A program made the position numbers and the translations under genes. This document shows, one piece after another, positions 16,596-25,124 of a stretch of 64,000 nucleotides of DNA. The stretch covers positions 695,788-759,787 of the forward strand of contig NZ_HG916854.1 in NCBI RefSeq assembly GCF_000577275.2. Direction: 5' to 3'. The notes under the pieces were generated by a model that was given only the letters and a program-made list of their open reading frames with translations, ran no database searches and was not told the DNA's origin. Source of the stretch: Rhizobium favelukesii (GTDB taxonomy: Bacteria; Pseudomonadota; Alphaproteobacteria; Rhizobiales; Rhizobiaceae). Each line of letters begins with the position of its first letter. Within the stretch, counting starts at the first letter, position 1.

Positions 16596-17912
16596 TTAGC
16601 GATTGACGGTTTTTGCGGGCACGGTCAGCACGGCCAGCGAGCCGACGACAAGAGTTGCGGCCAAGAAATACATGCCCGCGCTGTTGTTGCCGGTGAAGTC
16701 TTTCAGATAGCCCACCAGAAACGGTCCGAGAAACCCGGCGAGATTGCCGACCGAATTGATCCAGGCGATGCCAGCTGCAGCACCTGTGCCGGCCAGAAAG
16801 GCTGTCGGAAGGGACCAGAAGAGGGGTGCGCAACTGATGGCGCCTGCGGCGGCCAGCGAGAGGCAAGCAATGGCGACTGTCGTGCTTGTTGCCGCTGTTG
16901 CCGCGACAAAGCCGCCGGCTGCCATCAGGGCGGGCAGGACAAGATGCCACCGCCGTTCGCGCAACCTGTCGGAGGAGCGCCCAAGCGCCAGCATGACAAC
17001 GAATGTGCAGATATAGGGGATTGCGGAAATCAAGCCGATATTGAGGTTTCCGGTCACACCGGTTCCTTTCACGATCGTCGGCATCCAGAAAGTCAGACCG
17101 TATTGTCCTAGTACGAAGCAGAAATAGATGAGGCACATCAGCCAGACTCGGGGGTCGGTCAGTGTTGCGGCAACGCTATGCGGGCTCGATGCCTTGGCCC
17201 GGTTCTCCGCTTCGATATTTGCTGCGAGGATATTTCTTTCGTCTTCGCTTAGCCACCTCGCGTCCCGGATCTTATCGTCCAGGTAGAAGAACGTCACGAT
17301 GCCGAAAACGATAGCCGGGATGGCTTCGATCACAAACATCCATTGCCAACCGGAAAGGCCATGCGTCCCGTGGAAGCCGTCCATGAGCAGACCAGAAACC
17401 GGATTGCCGACGATAGCCGAGATCGGGATGGCGGACATGAAGGTGGTGACGACCTTGGCGCGGCGGTGCGCCGGATACCAGGATGTCAGATAGAGGATGA
17501 TCCCGGGAAAAAATCCAGCCTCAGCTATGCCCAGCAGGAAGCGCAGGACGTAGAATACCGTTTCCGACGAGGTGAACACGAAGGCGGCGGAGATCACGCC
17601 CCAGGTTATCATGATGCGAGCGATCCATACGCGAGCGCCGATCTTGTTCATGATGACGTTGCTGGGCACTTCAAATAGGAAATACCCGACGAAGAAGATA
17701 CCTGCGCCGATGCCATAGGCCGCTTCCGAGAGACCGAGCTCACTCGACATCTGCAGCTTCGCGAAGCCGACATTGACGCGGTCGAGATAGGCGACCACGT
17801 AGCACAGCATCAAAAAAGGAACGATTCTCCAGAATACCTTTCCATAGGCGCGGTCTTCCAACGCCTGAGCGGGGTACACGCCATTGACTGGCGCCTGCGT
17901 TTGCAGCGTCAT
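16596..17912 (-). CDS. MFS transporter, anion:cation symporter type (probable tetronate importer)
   Basis: A 438-residue inner-membrane protein with about 12 hydrophobic segments. The motif YLDRVNVGFAKLQM after the first segment and RFLLGIAEAGFFPG are typical of the ACS branch of the major facilitator superfamily, which brings in sugar acids such as tartrate, glucarate or galactonate. As first gene of the tetronate catabolic operon it should import threonate or erythronate. The ATG at 17912 follows TTGGAGGAAAATC. A longer reading from 18080 would run through the three operators and is rejected. The divergent LacI-type gene is its likely regulator. Confidence 0.92.
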   Translation of the reverse strand: MTLQTQAPVNGVYPAQALEDRAYGKVFWRIVPFLMLCYVVAYLDRVNVGFAKLQMSSELGLSEAAYGIGAGIFFVGYFLFEVPSNVIMNKIGARVWIARIMITWGVISAAFVFTSSETVFYVLRFLLGIAEAGFFPGIILYLTSWYPAHRRAKVVTTFMSAIPISAIVGNPVSGLLMDGFHGTHGLSGWQWMFVIEAIPAIVFGIVTFFYLDDKIRDARWLSEDERNILAANIEAENRAKASSPHSVAATLTDPRVWLMCLIYFCFVLGQYGLTFWMPTIVKGTGVTGNLNIGLISAIPYICTFVVMLALGRSSDRLRERRWHLVLPALMAAGGFVAATAATSTTVAIACLSLAAAGAISCAPLFWSLPTAFLAGTGAAAGIAWINSVGNLAGFLGPFLVGYLKDFTGNNSAGMYFLAATLVVGSLAVLTVPAKTVNR

Positions 17913-17966
17913 GATTTTCCTCCAAGGGTTACCGCAAATCTCCTTCCGCGGTGCGACGACCAGAAA

Positions 17967-17980
17967 TGGCAGCGCTGCCA
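17967..17980. promoter_or_regulatory. LacI-family operator, copy 1
   Basis: TGGCAGCGCTGCCA is a perfect 14-bp palindrome, extending as AATGGC...GCCATT to 18 bp. Its central CG fits LacI/GalR-type operators. It is the copy nearest the MFS gene, 55 bp upstream of that start codon. Confidence 0.85.
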
Positions 17981-17996
17981 TTCTGTTTAGTTTATT

Positions 17997-18012
17997 TTGG
18001 CAGCGCTGCCAA
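17997..18012. promoter_or_regulatory. LacI-family operator, copy 2
   Basis: TTGGCAGCGCTGCCAA is a perfect 16-bp palindrome with the same core as copy 1. Its centre lies 31 bp from that of copy 1, about three helical turns, so two repressor dimers would bind on the same face. Confidence 0.85.
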
Positions 18013-18020
18013 TCGAAAAT

Positions 18021-18034
18021 CGGCAGCGCTGCCA
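18021..18034. promoter_or_regulatory. LacI-family operator, copy 3
   Basis: CGGCAGCGCTGCCA carries the perfect 12-bp core GGCAGCGCTGCC a third time. Its centre is 23 bp from that of copy 2. It is nearest the lacI-type gene (start 18129) and may mediate autoregulation. Confidence 0.8.
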
Positions 18035-18128
18035 AAAAAAACTTGCTTGTTGGAGTGAGGAGGGTGAGAAATGTTGACATGGACGGTTGTCGCCGCCACT
18101 GAGGCAGCCTCCAGAGTGGGATTCAAGC

Positions 18129-19133
18129 ATGACTGTGGAATTCAAGCATCAGCCGACGGTAACACTTGCCGAGGTCGCAGACGCGGCCGGCGTCGGCGAG
18201 AGCACGGTGTCGCGCGTGCTGCGCAACTACGGTTCGTTTTCCGAAAAGACGCGGGACCGGGTCATGGCGGCGGTTGATCGACTGGGCTATGTGCCGAACC
18301 GGATCGCGGGAACACTGGCCTCCACTGGGTCGCGTCTTGTTGCGTTCGTCATTCCATCGCTTTCCAACATCGTCTTCCCCGATGTACTGCGGGGCGCCAG
18401 CGCCATTCTTGAGGAAAGCGGGTATCAGGCCGTTTTCTCCGTCACAGACTATGATTCGCAGAGGGAGGAAGCACTGGCCGCCGCGATGCTCGCCTGGCGA
18501 CCGGCAGCAGTCATGCTCGCGGGATACGAGCACACTGACGGCACCCTCAAGATATTGCGCGCGAGCGGTTGCCGGATTGTGGAACTGCTTGATCTCGACG
18601 GTGCTGCGCTGGATCTGGCGGTCGGTTTTTCCAACCTGGCCGCGGGCCGCGCCAGCGCCGAGTTCCTGTTAAGGCGGGGCTATCGCCGGATCGGCTATGT
18701 CGGTCACGACCTGAACCGTGACACCCGCGCCGGCAAACGGTTTTCCGGCTTTTGCGGAACGCTGGGCGCGGGCGATGCGCCCCTCGCCGACCGCGAGATT
18801 CTCGCGGGGGCATCATCCGTGGAGAACGGCAGGCTGGGGCTGGAACGGTTGCTCGACCGCACCCCCGATCTTGATGCAGTTTATTTCTCGAACGACGACA
18901 TGGCGCTTGGCGGTTATTTTCACTGCTTGGCGCGTGGGATTTCCATTCCCTCGCAGCTTGCCATTTTCGGCTACAATGGCCTCGACATCGGTCGGGCAAT
19001 GCCGCAACCGCTATCGACCATCCGTACGCCGCGCGTCGCGACCGGAAAGGTGGCCGCACAGCTTGTCGTCACAAATGCGCCACCCCAAGTCGTCGATCTC
19101 GGTTTCGAACTGATCGAAGGGGCAACCGCCTAA
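18129..19133 (+). CDS. LacI-family regulator of tetronate catabolism
   Basis: A 334-residue regulator. The N-terminal helix-turn-helix reads VTLAEVADAAGVGESTVSRV followed by the hinge helix region (about residues 10-60). The effector domain shows LVAFVIPSLSNIVFPDVLRG and DAVYFSNDDMALGG. I chose ATG 18129 because it gives the usual distance to the helix-turn-helix; an upstream TTG at 18087 is in frame. It is divergent from the MFS-ltnD-otnI-otnK unit and directly upstream of otnC, so it probably represses both through the three palindromes at 17967-18034, with a tetronate or its phosphate as inducer. Confidence 0.9.
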   Translation: MTVEFKHQPTVTLAEVADAAGVGESTVSRVLRNYGSFSEKTRDRVMAAVDRLGYVPNRIAGTLASTGSRLVAFVIPSLSNIVFPDVLRGASAILEESGYQAVFSVTDYDSQREEALAAAMLAWRPAAVMLAGYEHTDGTLKILRASGCRIVELLDLDGAALDLAVGFSNLAAGRASAEFLLRRGYRRIGYVGHDLNRDTRAGKRFSGFCGTLGAGDAPLADREILAGASSVENGRLGLERLLDRTPDLDAVYFSNDDMALGGYFHCLARGISIPSQLAIFGYNGLDIGRAMPQPLSTIRTPRVATGKVAAQLVVTNAPPQVVDLGFELIEGATA

Positions 19134-19149
19134 TACTGGAGGAACTGTC

Positions 19150-19824
19150 ATGTCCGACGCGCGCCTGCGTGAGGAAATCTGCCGCTATGGCCGCTCGCTG
19201 TTCGAGCGCGGACTGACGCCCGGTTCGTCGGGCAACATATCGCTGCGGCTGGAGGACGGCGGTTGGCTGGTCACGCCGACCAATGCCTCGCTCGGCTTCC
19301 TCGACCCGGCCCGCATCTCAAGGCTCGATGCAGAAGGCCGGCTCCTGTCCGGCGACAAGCCGACCAAGGAAATTCCGCTTCATACTGCCCTCTACGACAC
19401 GCGCGGCAGTGCCCGTGCCATTGTCCATCTTCACTCCACCCACGCGGTGGCACTGACCATGCTGCCTGAGATTGATCCGCGCGCCGCCCTGCCCCCGATG
19501 ACGCCCTATTATCTGATGCGCGCCGGGGAGACCGCGCTGGTGCCCTATTATCGTCCCGGCGATCCGGCGGTGGCCGACGCGATCCGCGGGCTGGCGGGAA
19601 AATATTCGTCGGTACTTCTGGCCAATCACGGACCGGTCGTCGCCGGCGACAGCCTGGAGGCGGCGGTTTTTGCAACCGAGGAGTTGGAGGAGACGGCGAA
19701 GCTCTATCTGCTGCTGCGCAACCTCAACCCCCGTTGTCTCAGCCCCGCGCAAGTAAATGACCTCATCAAGACCTTCGGCCTCGACCTTCCGTCTCATCAC
19801 GACCACGACGACCATCACGATTGA
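19150..19824 (+). CDS. otnC: 3-oxo-tetronate 4-phosphate decarboxylase (class II aldolase family)
   Basis: A 224-residue class II aldolase/adducin-family enzyme. PGSSGNISLRLEDG near residue 24, the zinc-binding HLHSTHAVAL and a later metal His in LLANHGPVVAG are visible. In the tetronate pathway OtnC decarboxylates 3-oxo-tetronate 4-phosphate to dihydroxyacetone phosphate. The ATG at 19150 follows TGGAGGAAC, 16 bp after the regulator gene. The protein ends in SHHDHDDHHD, an unusual His/Asp-rich tail that could bind metal. Confidence 0.9.
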   Translation: MSDARLREEICRYGRSLFERGLTPGSSGNISLRLEDGGWLVTPTNASLGFLDPARISRLDAEGRLLSGDKPTKEIPLHTALYDTRGSARAIVHLHSTHAVALTMLPEIDPRAALPPMTPYYLMRAGETALVPYYRPGDPAVADAIRGLAGKYSSVLLANHGPVVAGDSLEAAVFATEELEETAKLYLLLRNLNPRCLSPAQVNDLIKTFGLDLPSHHDHDDHHD

Positions 19825-19851
19825 GTGCGGGACTGCCCGCGCAACGGACAT

Positions 19852-20050
19852 TCATTCCTTCACCGCACCGGTCATGGATGACACGTAACAATCGACGAAG
19901 AAGGAATGGAGGATCACCACCGGCGGCGAGCCAAACAGCGCGCCCGCCATCAGCGCGCCCCATTCGAACATGTCCACCGGACCAGTTCCGTCAGCACCAC
20001 CACGGGTACGATCCTATCTGCCCAAGACTGGATGAAAGTGAGCGCATAGA
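19852..20050 (-). pseudogene. C-terminal remnant of a MalG-type carbohydrate ABC permease
   Basis: Reading leftward, the last 39 codons (MFEWGALMAGALF, then PPVVILHSFF, ending SSMTGAVKE and stop) match the end of MalG-like sugar permeases, whose last residues are normally LTAGAVKG. The preceding ALTFIQSWADRIVPVVVLTEL fits the same family but lies in another frame, so at least one frameshift separates them. No upstream part of the gene, binding protein or ATPase is present. It is a leftover of another sugar importer, downstream of otnC. Confidence 0.7.
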
Positions 20051-20235
20051 CGACGGCATTTTCGCGGAGACGCCACCCCAAAGGCCGCGCGTTGGCACCG
20101 TGATGACCTCTACGGTCGCTTGCGATTAAGGGGGCCAGGCCAGCGTGGTTCTCTCAACCAGTCTTTTGTAACGTGGGTGATTCCGGATCGGATCAAGGTC
20201 CAGGTCCGTGCTCCACCAGAAGCGATGCACGGAGG

Positions 20236-20508
20236 CTATCGGAATGACCTTCTCAACAGATCAAGCGCAGCCTCATGTTCACCCATGTGCAGATAGGCAC
20301 ATGCAATGTTATACATTCCATTGAGGTCATCTGGATCGATGGCCAAGGTTCGCGCCGCCCATTCCTTCGCGCGGTCCCGCTCACCGAGATACGCCAGCGC
20401 CAATGCCCCCAGTTGGGCAGGGCTTGAATTCTCTGATGCAGTGTGAGTTCGCTTCGGCCCGCTCCAAACCCAACCGACCCGCTCTCTCCATGTCCGCACG
20501 CCGTCCAA
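20236..20508 (-). pseudogene. TPR-tail remnant of a class III adenylate cyclase
   Basis: Residues from about 30 to the end (ALALAYLGERDRAKEWAARTLAIDPDD, MYNIACAYLHMGEHEAALDLL, in consecutive repeats) are tetratricopeptide repeats of the sort found at the C-terminus of the many rhizobial class III adenylate cyclases. No cyclase catalytic domain lies upstream, and the first 30 residues do not look coding. It is best read as a truncated 3' end. A second remnant of this protein type is at 44963-45664. Confidence 0.6.
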
Positions 20509-20639
20509 GCGCGAGATAGACGCAGGTCAACAAGAGACAGCAGCAGAGCCGAACTAAAACAGGCTCACGAGATGGTCGCAGTCGTCAAAGGGTTTATCTC
20601 CGGCTTCTGGCGAACTTACACGGGTTCGCGTGTCGCCAT

Positions 20640-20773
20640 ACCGGATGGAGTTCGAGTTGGGCGGCCGCAGGCGCTGCGTCGTCCGCAAGACCGGACGCTA
20701 CGGCGGCCATCATAACCTCCGACAAAACCGCAATCCGATTGAGTTCGCGCTCGCTCATCAAGACCCATCCCAT
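20640..20773 (-). pseudogene. N-terminal fragment of an ISNCY-type transposase
   Basis: MGWVLMSERELNRIAVLSEVM at the 5' end closely resembles the start of a widespread ISNCY-family transposase (MGWVLMSERELNRVEVL in many copies). The following helix-turn-helix region is already out of frame (GRRSV appears in another frame) and the rest of the transposase is absent. It marks an old insertion or recombination point beside the TPR remnant. Confidence 0.6.
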
Positions 20774-21002
20774 CCTGCGTCTCCAAATCGCCGAAACCAA
20801 GGAGCTGACATTTCAAATTGCAGAAACAGGAACACTTCAACTTTGCGGCTGCACACATGCCTGTCAGTTCATCATTTTTATGGAACGGGCAGCCTTGACC
20901 GCCTTCACTCGAAGCAAGTTTTTAGCCCTGGAAGGAGGTCTTTTCAGAAATGCTCGAAAGTATTTGTCATATTCACGAAAATGATTAGGGAGTGCGCGTA
21001 AA

Positions 21003-21110
21003 GCATAGCTTGAATTCTCGAGTTTAAACAAAATTCAAATCATTAGAAAATTATACAATATTTTTAAAATTCTTATGTTTTATTAAAATTGTGTTATGAT
21101 CTGTTATTGC
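21003..21110. other. Strongly AT-rich stretch
   Basis: About 110 bp with long A and T runs, in sharp contrast to the GC-rich neighbourhood. It precedes the small membrane-anchored protein at 21152 and may hold its promoter or an AT-rich regulatory or recombination site. No iterons or clear -35/-10 pair with confident spacing were picked out, and the 200 bp to its left hold no gene I recognise. Confidence 0.5.
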
Positions 21111-21151
21111 CGCCAATCGGGTTGGCTCTCAGTCGATAGATCGGAATTCTC

Positions 21152-21502
21152 GTGGAAAAATTTCAATGGTTCAAACCAGCTTTAACCGGCGCGGTGTGTG
21201 GAGCAATTGCTCTTGCCATCGTCGGCTTCTCCTGGGGCGGTTGGGTAACGGGCAGCAGCGCAAAGAGGTCAGCCGGTGTCGAACGGACATCTGCCATCGC
21301 CGCCGCCTTGACGCCCTATTGCCTCGAGCGGGCAAAAACTGACCCAGCCTCCGCCCGGATCATGGCAGAGTTAAATGCCGCTGGAACATACGGCCGCTCA
21401 GACATCGTCAAGAAAGCCGGTTGGGCGACACCACTCGGCACCACAGAGCCTAATGCAGATCTCGCCCAGGCGTGTCAGATCGCGCTTGGCACTGCCGGCT
21501 GA
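21152..21502 (+). CDS. Small membrane-anchored protein of unknown function
   Basis: A 116-residue protein starting at GTG 21152. Residues about 9-32 form one hydrophobic helix (PALTGAVCGAIALAIVGFSWGG) near the N-terminus; the rest is a soluble domain with two cysteines (TPYCLERAK and DLAQACQIALG) that could form a disulphide if periplasmic. The pattern, N-terminal anchor plus a short helical exported domain, is common in conserved rhizobial hypotheticals. I do not recognise a function. It is oriented with the next gene, 199 bp away. Confidence 0.65.
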   Translation: MEKFQWFKPALTGAVCGAIALAIVGFSWGGWVTGSSAKRSAGVERTSAIAAALTPYCLERAKTDPASARIMAELNAAGTYGRSDIVKKAGWATPLGTTEPNADLAQACQIALGTAG

Positions 21503-21701
21503 TCCTTCGCGGCGGTGCACTTGCTACCGCGCCGCCTCAAGCTCGAACGCCTTTCCAAGGCATCGGCTGGCATCAATTGCTCCATTGCCTATTCGTTTGC
21601 ATTGGGTATGCGAACGGCGCATGCTGCGTCATCCAGTAGTCTTGATCGGGGTATTACTGGTGGAGAGTTGCAACCCTCGCCCCGGCCGAAAGGAGGACAA
21701 T

Positions 21702-22268
21702 GTGTCTTCCGCCACTCCCGTTAAACATCTGACGTCCGTCGATCTGCAGTTTCTTCAGAAGATACTCACCGACGCGGAATACACCGGCAAAGTCTCAAGC
21801 ACCACGCCAAGGGACGTAGCCGCGAAACTGTTGGTGAGGTTGTTTCGACAAGGTGTGAAGGACCCTACCGTCCTATCCGCCGAGCTTAGAAAGCACTTCG
21901 GCTATTTGCCCGGCAAAGCCCTGTTAAACAAACCGATCAACGAAAACCGCCACGCTATTCAGGGCATTGTAACAACCCGAATCCCGCCGGTAAAAGAAGC
22001 AGGTGGCGCCCACACGTCGCAAGCTGTTGCACCTGAGGAGGTGCTCTCTTCGGAAAATGATCAATTGCAGGCCGACCTCACGCGAACGCGGAAATACCTG
22101 ACAGATGATGCCCTCAATGTCGCCGCACAAGAGGCTCGAATCGCAGGAGCGTCGCTTCGCGGTGAACCGACGTCATTGGCGCAGCAGGAGCTTGCCGGGT
22201 ATGTTGCTCGGCAACGCTATCACCGCTTCGAATTGAGGTTAGTCGAGGCGCGCATCAAAGCACGTTAA
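21702..22268 (+). CDS. Hypothetical protein, 188 residues
   Basis: The coding region starts at GTG 21702, five bases after a perfect AAAGGAGG; a longer in-frame reading back to 21375 overlaps the preceding gene and is rejected. The protein is mostly helical, without signal peptide or membrane segment. The N-terminal half (SVDLQFLQKILTDAEYTG, RDVAAKLLVRLFRQGVKDP) looks like a small folded helical domain, and the C-terminal half (ENDQLQADLTRTRKYL onward) like a helical or coiled segment. No family is recognised. Confidence 0.7.
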   Translation: MSSATPVKHLTSVDLQFLQKILTDAEYTGKVSSTTPRDVAAKLLVRLFRQGVKDPTVLSAELRKHFGYLPGKALLNKPINENRHAIQGIVTTRIPPVKEAGGAHTSQAVAPEEVLSSENDQLQADLTRTRKYLTDDALNVAAQEARIAGASLRGEPTSLAQQELAGYVARQRYHRFELRLVEARIKAR

Positions 22269-22435
22269 AGTCCGCTCCAGCGTGTCGGCCACCACGGGTT
22301 CAGTCCCCTCCCCTCCCTGCACGGCAAACTAGCTGAAACCTCAAGCCGCCACCTTACGCAGGTCTCTCCCGCACTTTGCGGAATGCCGACGCTGGCTGAT
22401 GGATCGCGGCACGGTTCGAGTAACAGGGAGTGAAC

Positions 22436-22753
22436 ATGACCAGGGACAATATCGCCAATCCGGCCTCGTCCGCCAACAGGGCGCATCTCAGCGCCAATGA
22501 GAAGCGCCCCGCGGCAAGCCCCTCGGCCCAGGAACTGGTCGCGCAGGCTTCCGCGGCGCGCGCCGCACTGGATACTAAAACACTCAATGCTGCGGGCGGC
22601 GATGAACAATCGCCACCGCTAGCGCCTGACGGCATCGAAGTAGAGGAAAATGCCTCGCCGCGCGACGAGCTTCCGACTATGGAAGAGCTCGAGGTGGCGC
22701 GGGACAACCTTAGCAAAAAGATCGCCGCCGAAGGAGCCGACGGGAAAGACTGA
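22436..22753 (+). CDS. Small hydrophilic hypothetical protein
   Basis: A 105-residue, low-complexity, acidic and Ala/Pro-rich protein starting at ATG 22436 after AGGGAG; a GTG two codons upstream is an alternative. No hydrophobic segment or motif is seen. A short helix-forming C-terminus (MEELEVARDNLSKKIAAEG) is the only structured-looking part. It lies 168 bp after the preceding hypothetical gene in the same direction. Confidence 0.5.
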   Translation: MTRDNIANPASSANRAHLSANEKRPAASPSAQELVAQASAARAALDTKTLNAAGGDEQSPPLAPDGIEVEENASPRDELPTMEELEVARDNLSKKIAAEGADGKD

Positions 22754-23146
22754 GATCCGCCGCAATCCGCCTCGGCGAGAGCGCAGGCGGGACCGGAACG
22801 GCAGGCTCAGCGCTACAGCCTGGTGACGCCTGGATCCGATCTTGGTGGAAACGATGGTTGCCCAGATCCTCGGTCAGCTCCAACAGCCTTTCGCGCCCCT
22901 CCGGCGGGCTCCCGGTGACCCATCAATCAGACGCTCCTGCGCAGAAAATGATCTGCCGGTCGGCGGCCACTTACCGGCACACAACAACCAGGTCCTTCAG
23001 AGAATATGTCATGAAAGATCATATCACCTGCGGCGTCAGCTGCACGGAAATCATTGGGGCCTCCAGCCATCCGTGAGGGAAATCCAGCCTGTGTTGCTCA
23101 CGCAGACGGCCCCCGCGTTCAGGGTTGATCACCCTCGTTGGATCGT
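22754..23146. other. Region without a recognisable gene
   Basis: About 390 bp between a rightward hypothetical gene and the 3' end of a leftward pseudogene. Frames open across it on the + strand do not resemble a protein family and overlap the pseudogene antisense. Nothing further was seen. Confidence 0.3.
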
Positions 23147-23946
23147 TCAGGTAGAGATTTCATCCGTGATGATTTCGAAGCGTTTCAGGATTGCAGGGCC
23201 GAACGCCGTCGACAATGCCACGTCCGTTGCATCACGCCCCGTGGCCATCAGGATTCGTCCGATGCGGGGCCTGTTGTGGCGAGCATCGACCGTATACCAT
23301 CGTCCGCTTCGAACCATGCACTGAAATCCATTGGATTAGGATCTTTCGACACACCTATGTCGCCCAGATACCCTGTGCAGTAGCGCGCCGGAATGTTCAT
23401 GCAGCGGCACAGTGCGATGGCGAGGTGGGCGAAGTCGCGGCAGACACCGGTCCGGTCCGTGAACCCGCCGAAGGCCGTTCTGAGCGGGTCAGCCTTCATA
23501 TAGTCGAAGGCAATCCGGTTATGCGTGAAATCGAGAATCGCCTGCACGCGCGGCCAGCCGAGCGGCGTGTCGGAAAATGTCTTCCAGGCGAAATCCGCAA
23601 GGCGATCGGTATCGCAATAGCGGCTGCCGAGTAGGTAGACGAGCACGTCGTCGGGCAGATCGTTGATATCGTGCTGGATCGCGTCTTCGGGAACAGGATC
23701 GGGAAAACCGCTGTCATAGATTTCAAACGACGTGGAGATAGTCGTCATACCAGGAGGCGCAACGATTCTGCTGCATGCATTGCCGAAAACATCGTTATAG
23801 CCCCACGCTTCGATGGTACGGTCGAAACTTAAAACCTGTTCAGTCAGAAGATCGACGCGTCGGGAGGGATGGATGTTGAGCACAAGAAGCATCGGCGTTT
23901 CGTGTTCGCATTCGTAGCCCAGATGAAAGCCTGCGCGAATCTTCAT
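23147..23946 (-). pseudogene. Transglutaminase-like cysteine protease, frameshifted by an internal deletion
   Basis: From ATG 23946 the frame encodes a bacterial transglutaminase-like protein with catalytic Cys in DRTGVCRDFAHLA and the conserved GYLGDIGV and PMDFSAWFEA. At about 23305 the frame breaks: the expected continuation GRWYTVDARHNRPRIGRIL followed by MATGRDATDVALSTAFGP is present, but in another frame. The junction reads as EA joined to GRWY without the usual linking residues, consistent with a small deletion not divisible by three. The second frame ends at 23147. The usual catalytic His (DARH) is therefore lost from the main frame, so the product would be inactive unless a sequencing error is involved. 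Confidence 0.8.
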
Positions 23947-24411
23947 GTGGCACTGGTCCTTTGGCATGAGCGATCATCAAGATAGTGAACGCACGGATAT
24001 GGGGAGCCGTTCCGCTCACCGGTGTTTGCACGTTCATGCTGTCGAAATCGACTTGCCGCCAACGGGTCCTGCTTTAAGTTAACGGCTTCGGTGACATCTT
24101 AGGTGAAGGGAAAGCTGAGGGCATGCGTGTCTATCTCAACGAGGGGAATCTGCGCTGATAATCAAGGCGGATCCCCAATTTCGACACGCGGCTCGGACGA
24201 CTTAGTGGCGGTGTCGATCGACACGACGCAGGTTTCAAAAACGCGTGAATCCAGCCGACGCGACCCGGTTGCGGAATGAGATCCAGACTGCAAGTCAAAG
24301 TGTCTGTTCGAACTGTCGCAAAGGGCACGTCAGCCGACGCTAACCGAAAGCCACCTGCCTCTTTGCATTCTTCCCTGAGGTTTCACAGCGCACGGCCGCC
24401 ACGGCTTCTGG
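23947..24411. other. Region without a recognisable gene
   Basis: About 465 bp between two leftward genes. Only short overlapping frames occur; none has both a ribosome-binding site and family-like sequence. It should contain the promoter of the transglutaminase-like pseudogene. Confidence 0.3.
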
Positions 24412-24663
24412 TCATTCGCCCCGGCGCCTCAGCGGATAGCCGGGATCGTCATAAAGCATGCGGATCTGCCTATCGTCGAAACGCGCCTCGTCCACTTCCA
24501 GCACAGACCCGCGCAGTTGTCGTATTGGCATTTGCTCGATGGCGAAGCGTAGGGCTTCTGCTGCGGTTTCAAACCGCCTGTAACGGGGAGCACTGACACC
24601 ACGGAGCTTCTTGCCAGCGTAAAGTCCGGCTCCAGTCGTATAGTCGAATTCAACCATGTTCAT
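24412..24663 (-). CDS. Small conserved rhizobial hypothetical protein
   Basis: An 83-residue protein beginning MNMVEFDYTTGAGLY (ATG 24663, or ATG 24657 two codons later). It has a well-formed alternating beta/alpha pattern: YRRFETAAEALRFAIEQMP followed by GSVLEVDEARFDDRQIRMLYDD. This resembles small rhizobial hypotheticals of about 80 residues. No function is known to me. A longer reading upstream to 24864 lacks family-like sequence. Confidence 0.6.
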   Translation of the reverse strand: MNMVEFDYTTGAGLYAGKKLRGVSAPRYRRFETAAEALRFAIEQMPIRQLRGSVLEVDEARFDDRQIRMLYDDPGYPLRRRGE

Positions 24664-24796
24664 GATCCAATGCGCTCGCAATACAACCGAATGCGCGCAT
24701 ATGAGGAGGATGAGGATAGCACAGGCAAAGAAGTGTGTCCCTATTGTCTTGACGGGGCCAATGGCTTCGTGCGCCAAAGCACAGATTTGTGCAGTT

Positions 24797-25090
24797 TCAT
24801 CCAGCTGAGAACGCCTCAGTTCCGCGCACTTCCTGTCGCTGGTGCTTTTTGCTGATCGGCGCAAGCCTCACGCCGAACCTCGCCCATTCGGGCAATGCCG
24901 GCTCGCCCAACGCTATTGCCAGGGCCAATTCGATCCGATCAAGTTGTGATCGGGGGCTCTCGTCGGACCCGACTTCAACGCAAACCTCGACAGCGTCAGC
25001 AGCCGGCCATTCCGATGGTCCGAGTGCTCTGTTTTTCGTGTTCGAAGCTAATCCGAGGTCGCGAGCGTCATAGATGCCATGAAGATTCAC
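24797..25090 (-). CDS. Hypothetical protein, uncertain
   Basis: A 97-residue reading from GTG 25090. The middle (SDESPRSQLDRIELALAIALGEP) has protein-like composition and predicted helix, but the ribosome-binding site is weak and the C-terminus overlaps a region of mixed frames. It may be real or a chance frame. It lies 133 bp upstream of the preceding small gene, in the same direction. Confidence 0.35.
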   Translation of the reverse strand: MNLHGIYDARDLGLASNTKNRALGPSEWPAADAVEVCVEVGSDESPRSQLDRIELALAIALGEPALPEWARFGVRLAPISKKHQRQEVRGTEAFSAG

Positions 25091-25124
25091 AAGATCATCG
25101 TGGCCTTCAATCAGATGAACGGAA

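Noticed and set aside
22842-23324. 160-codon frame on the + strand
   Set aside because: Its second half is antisense to the transglutaminase-like pseudogene and the first half shows no family features.
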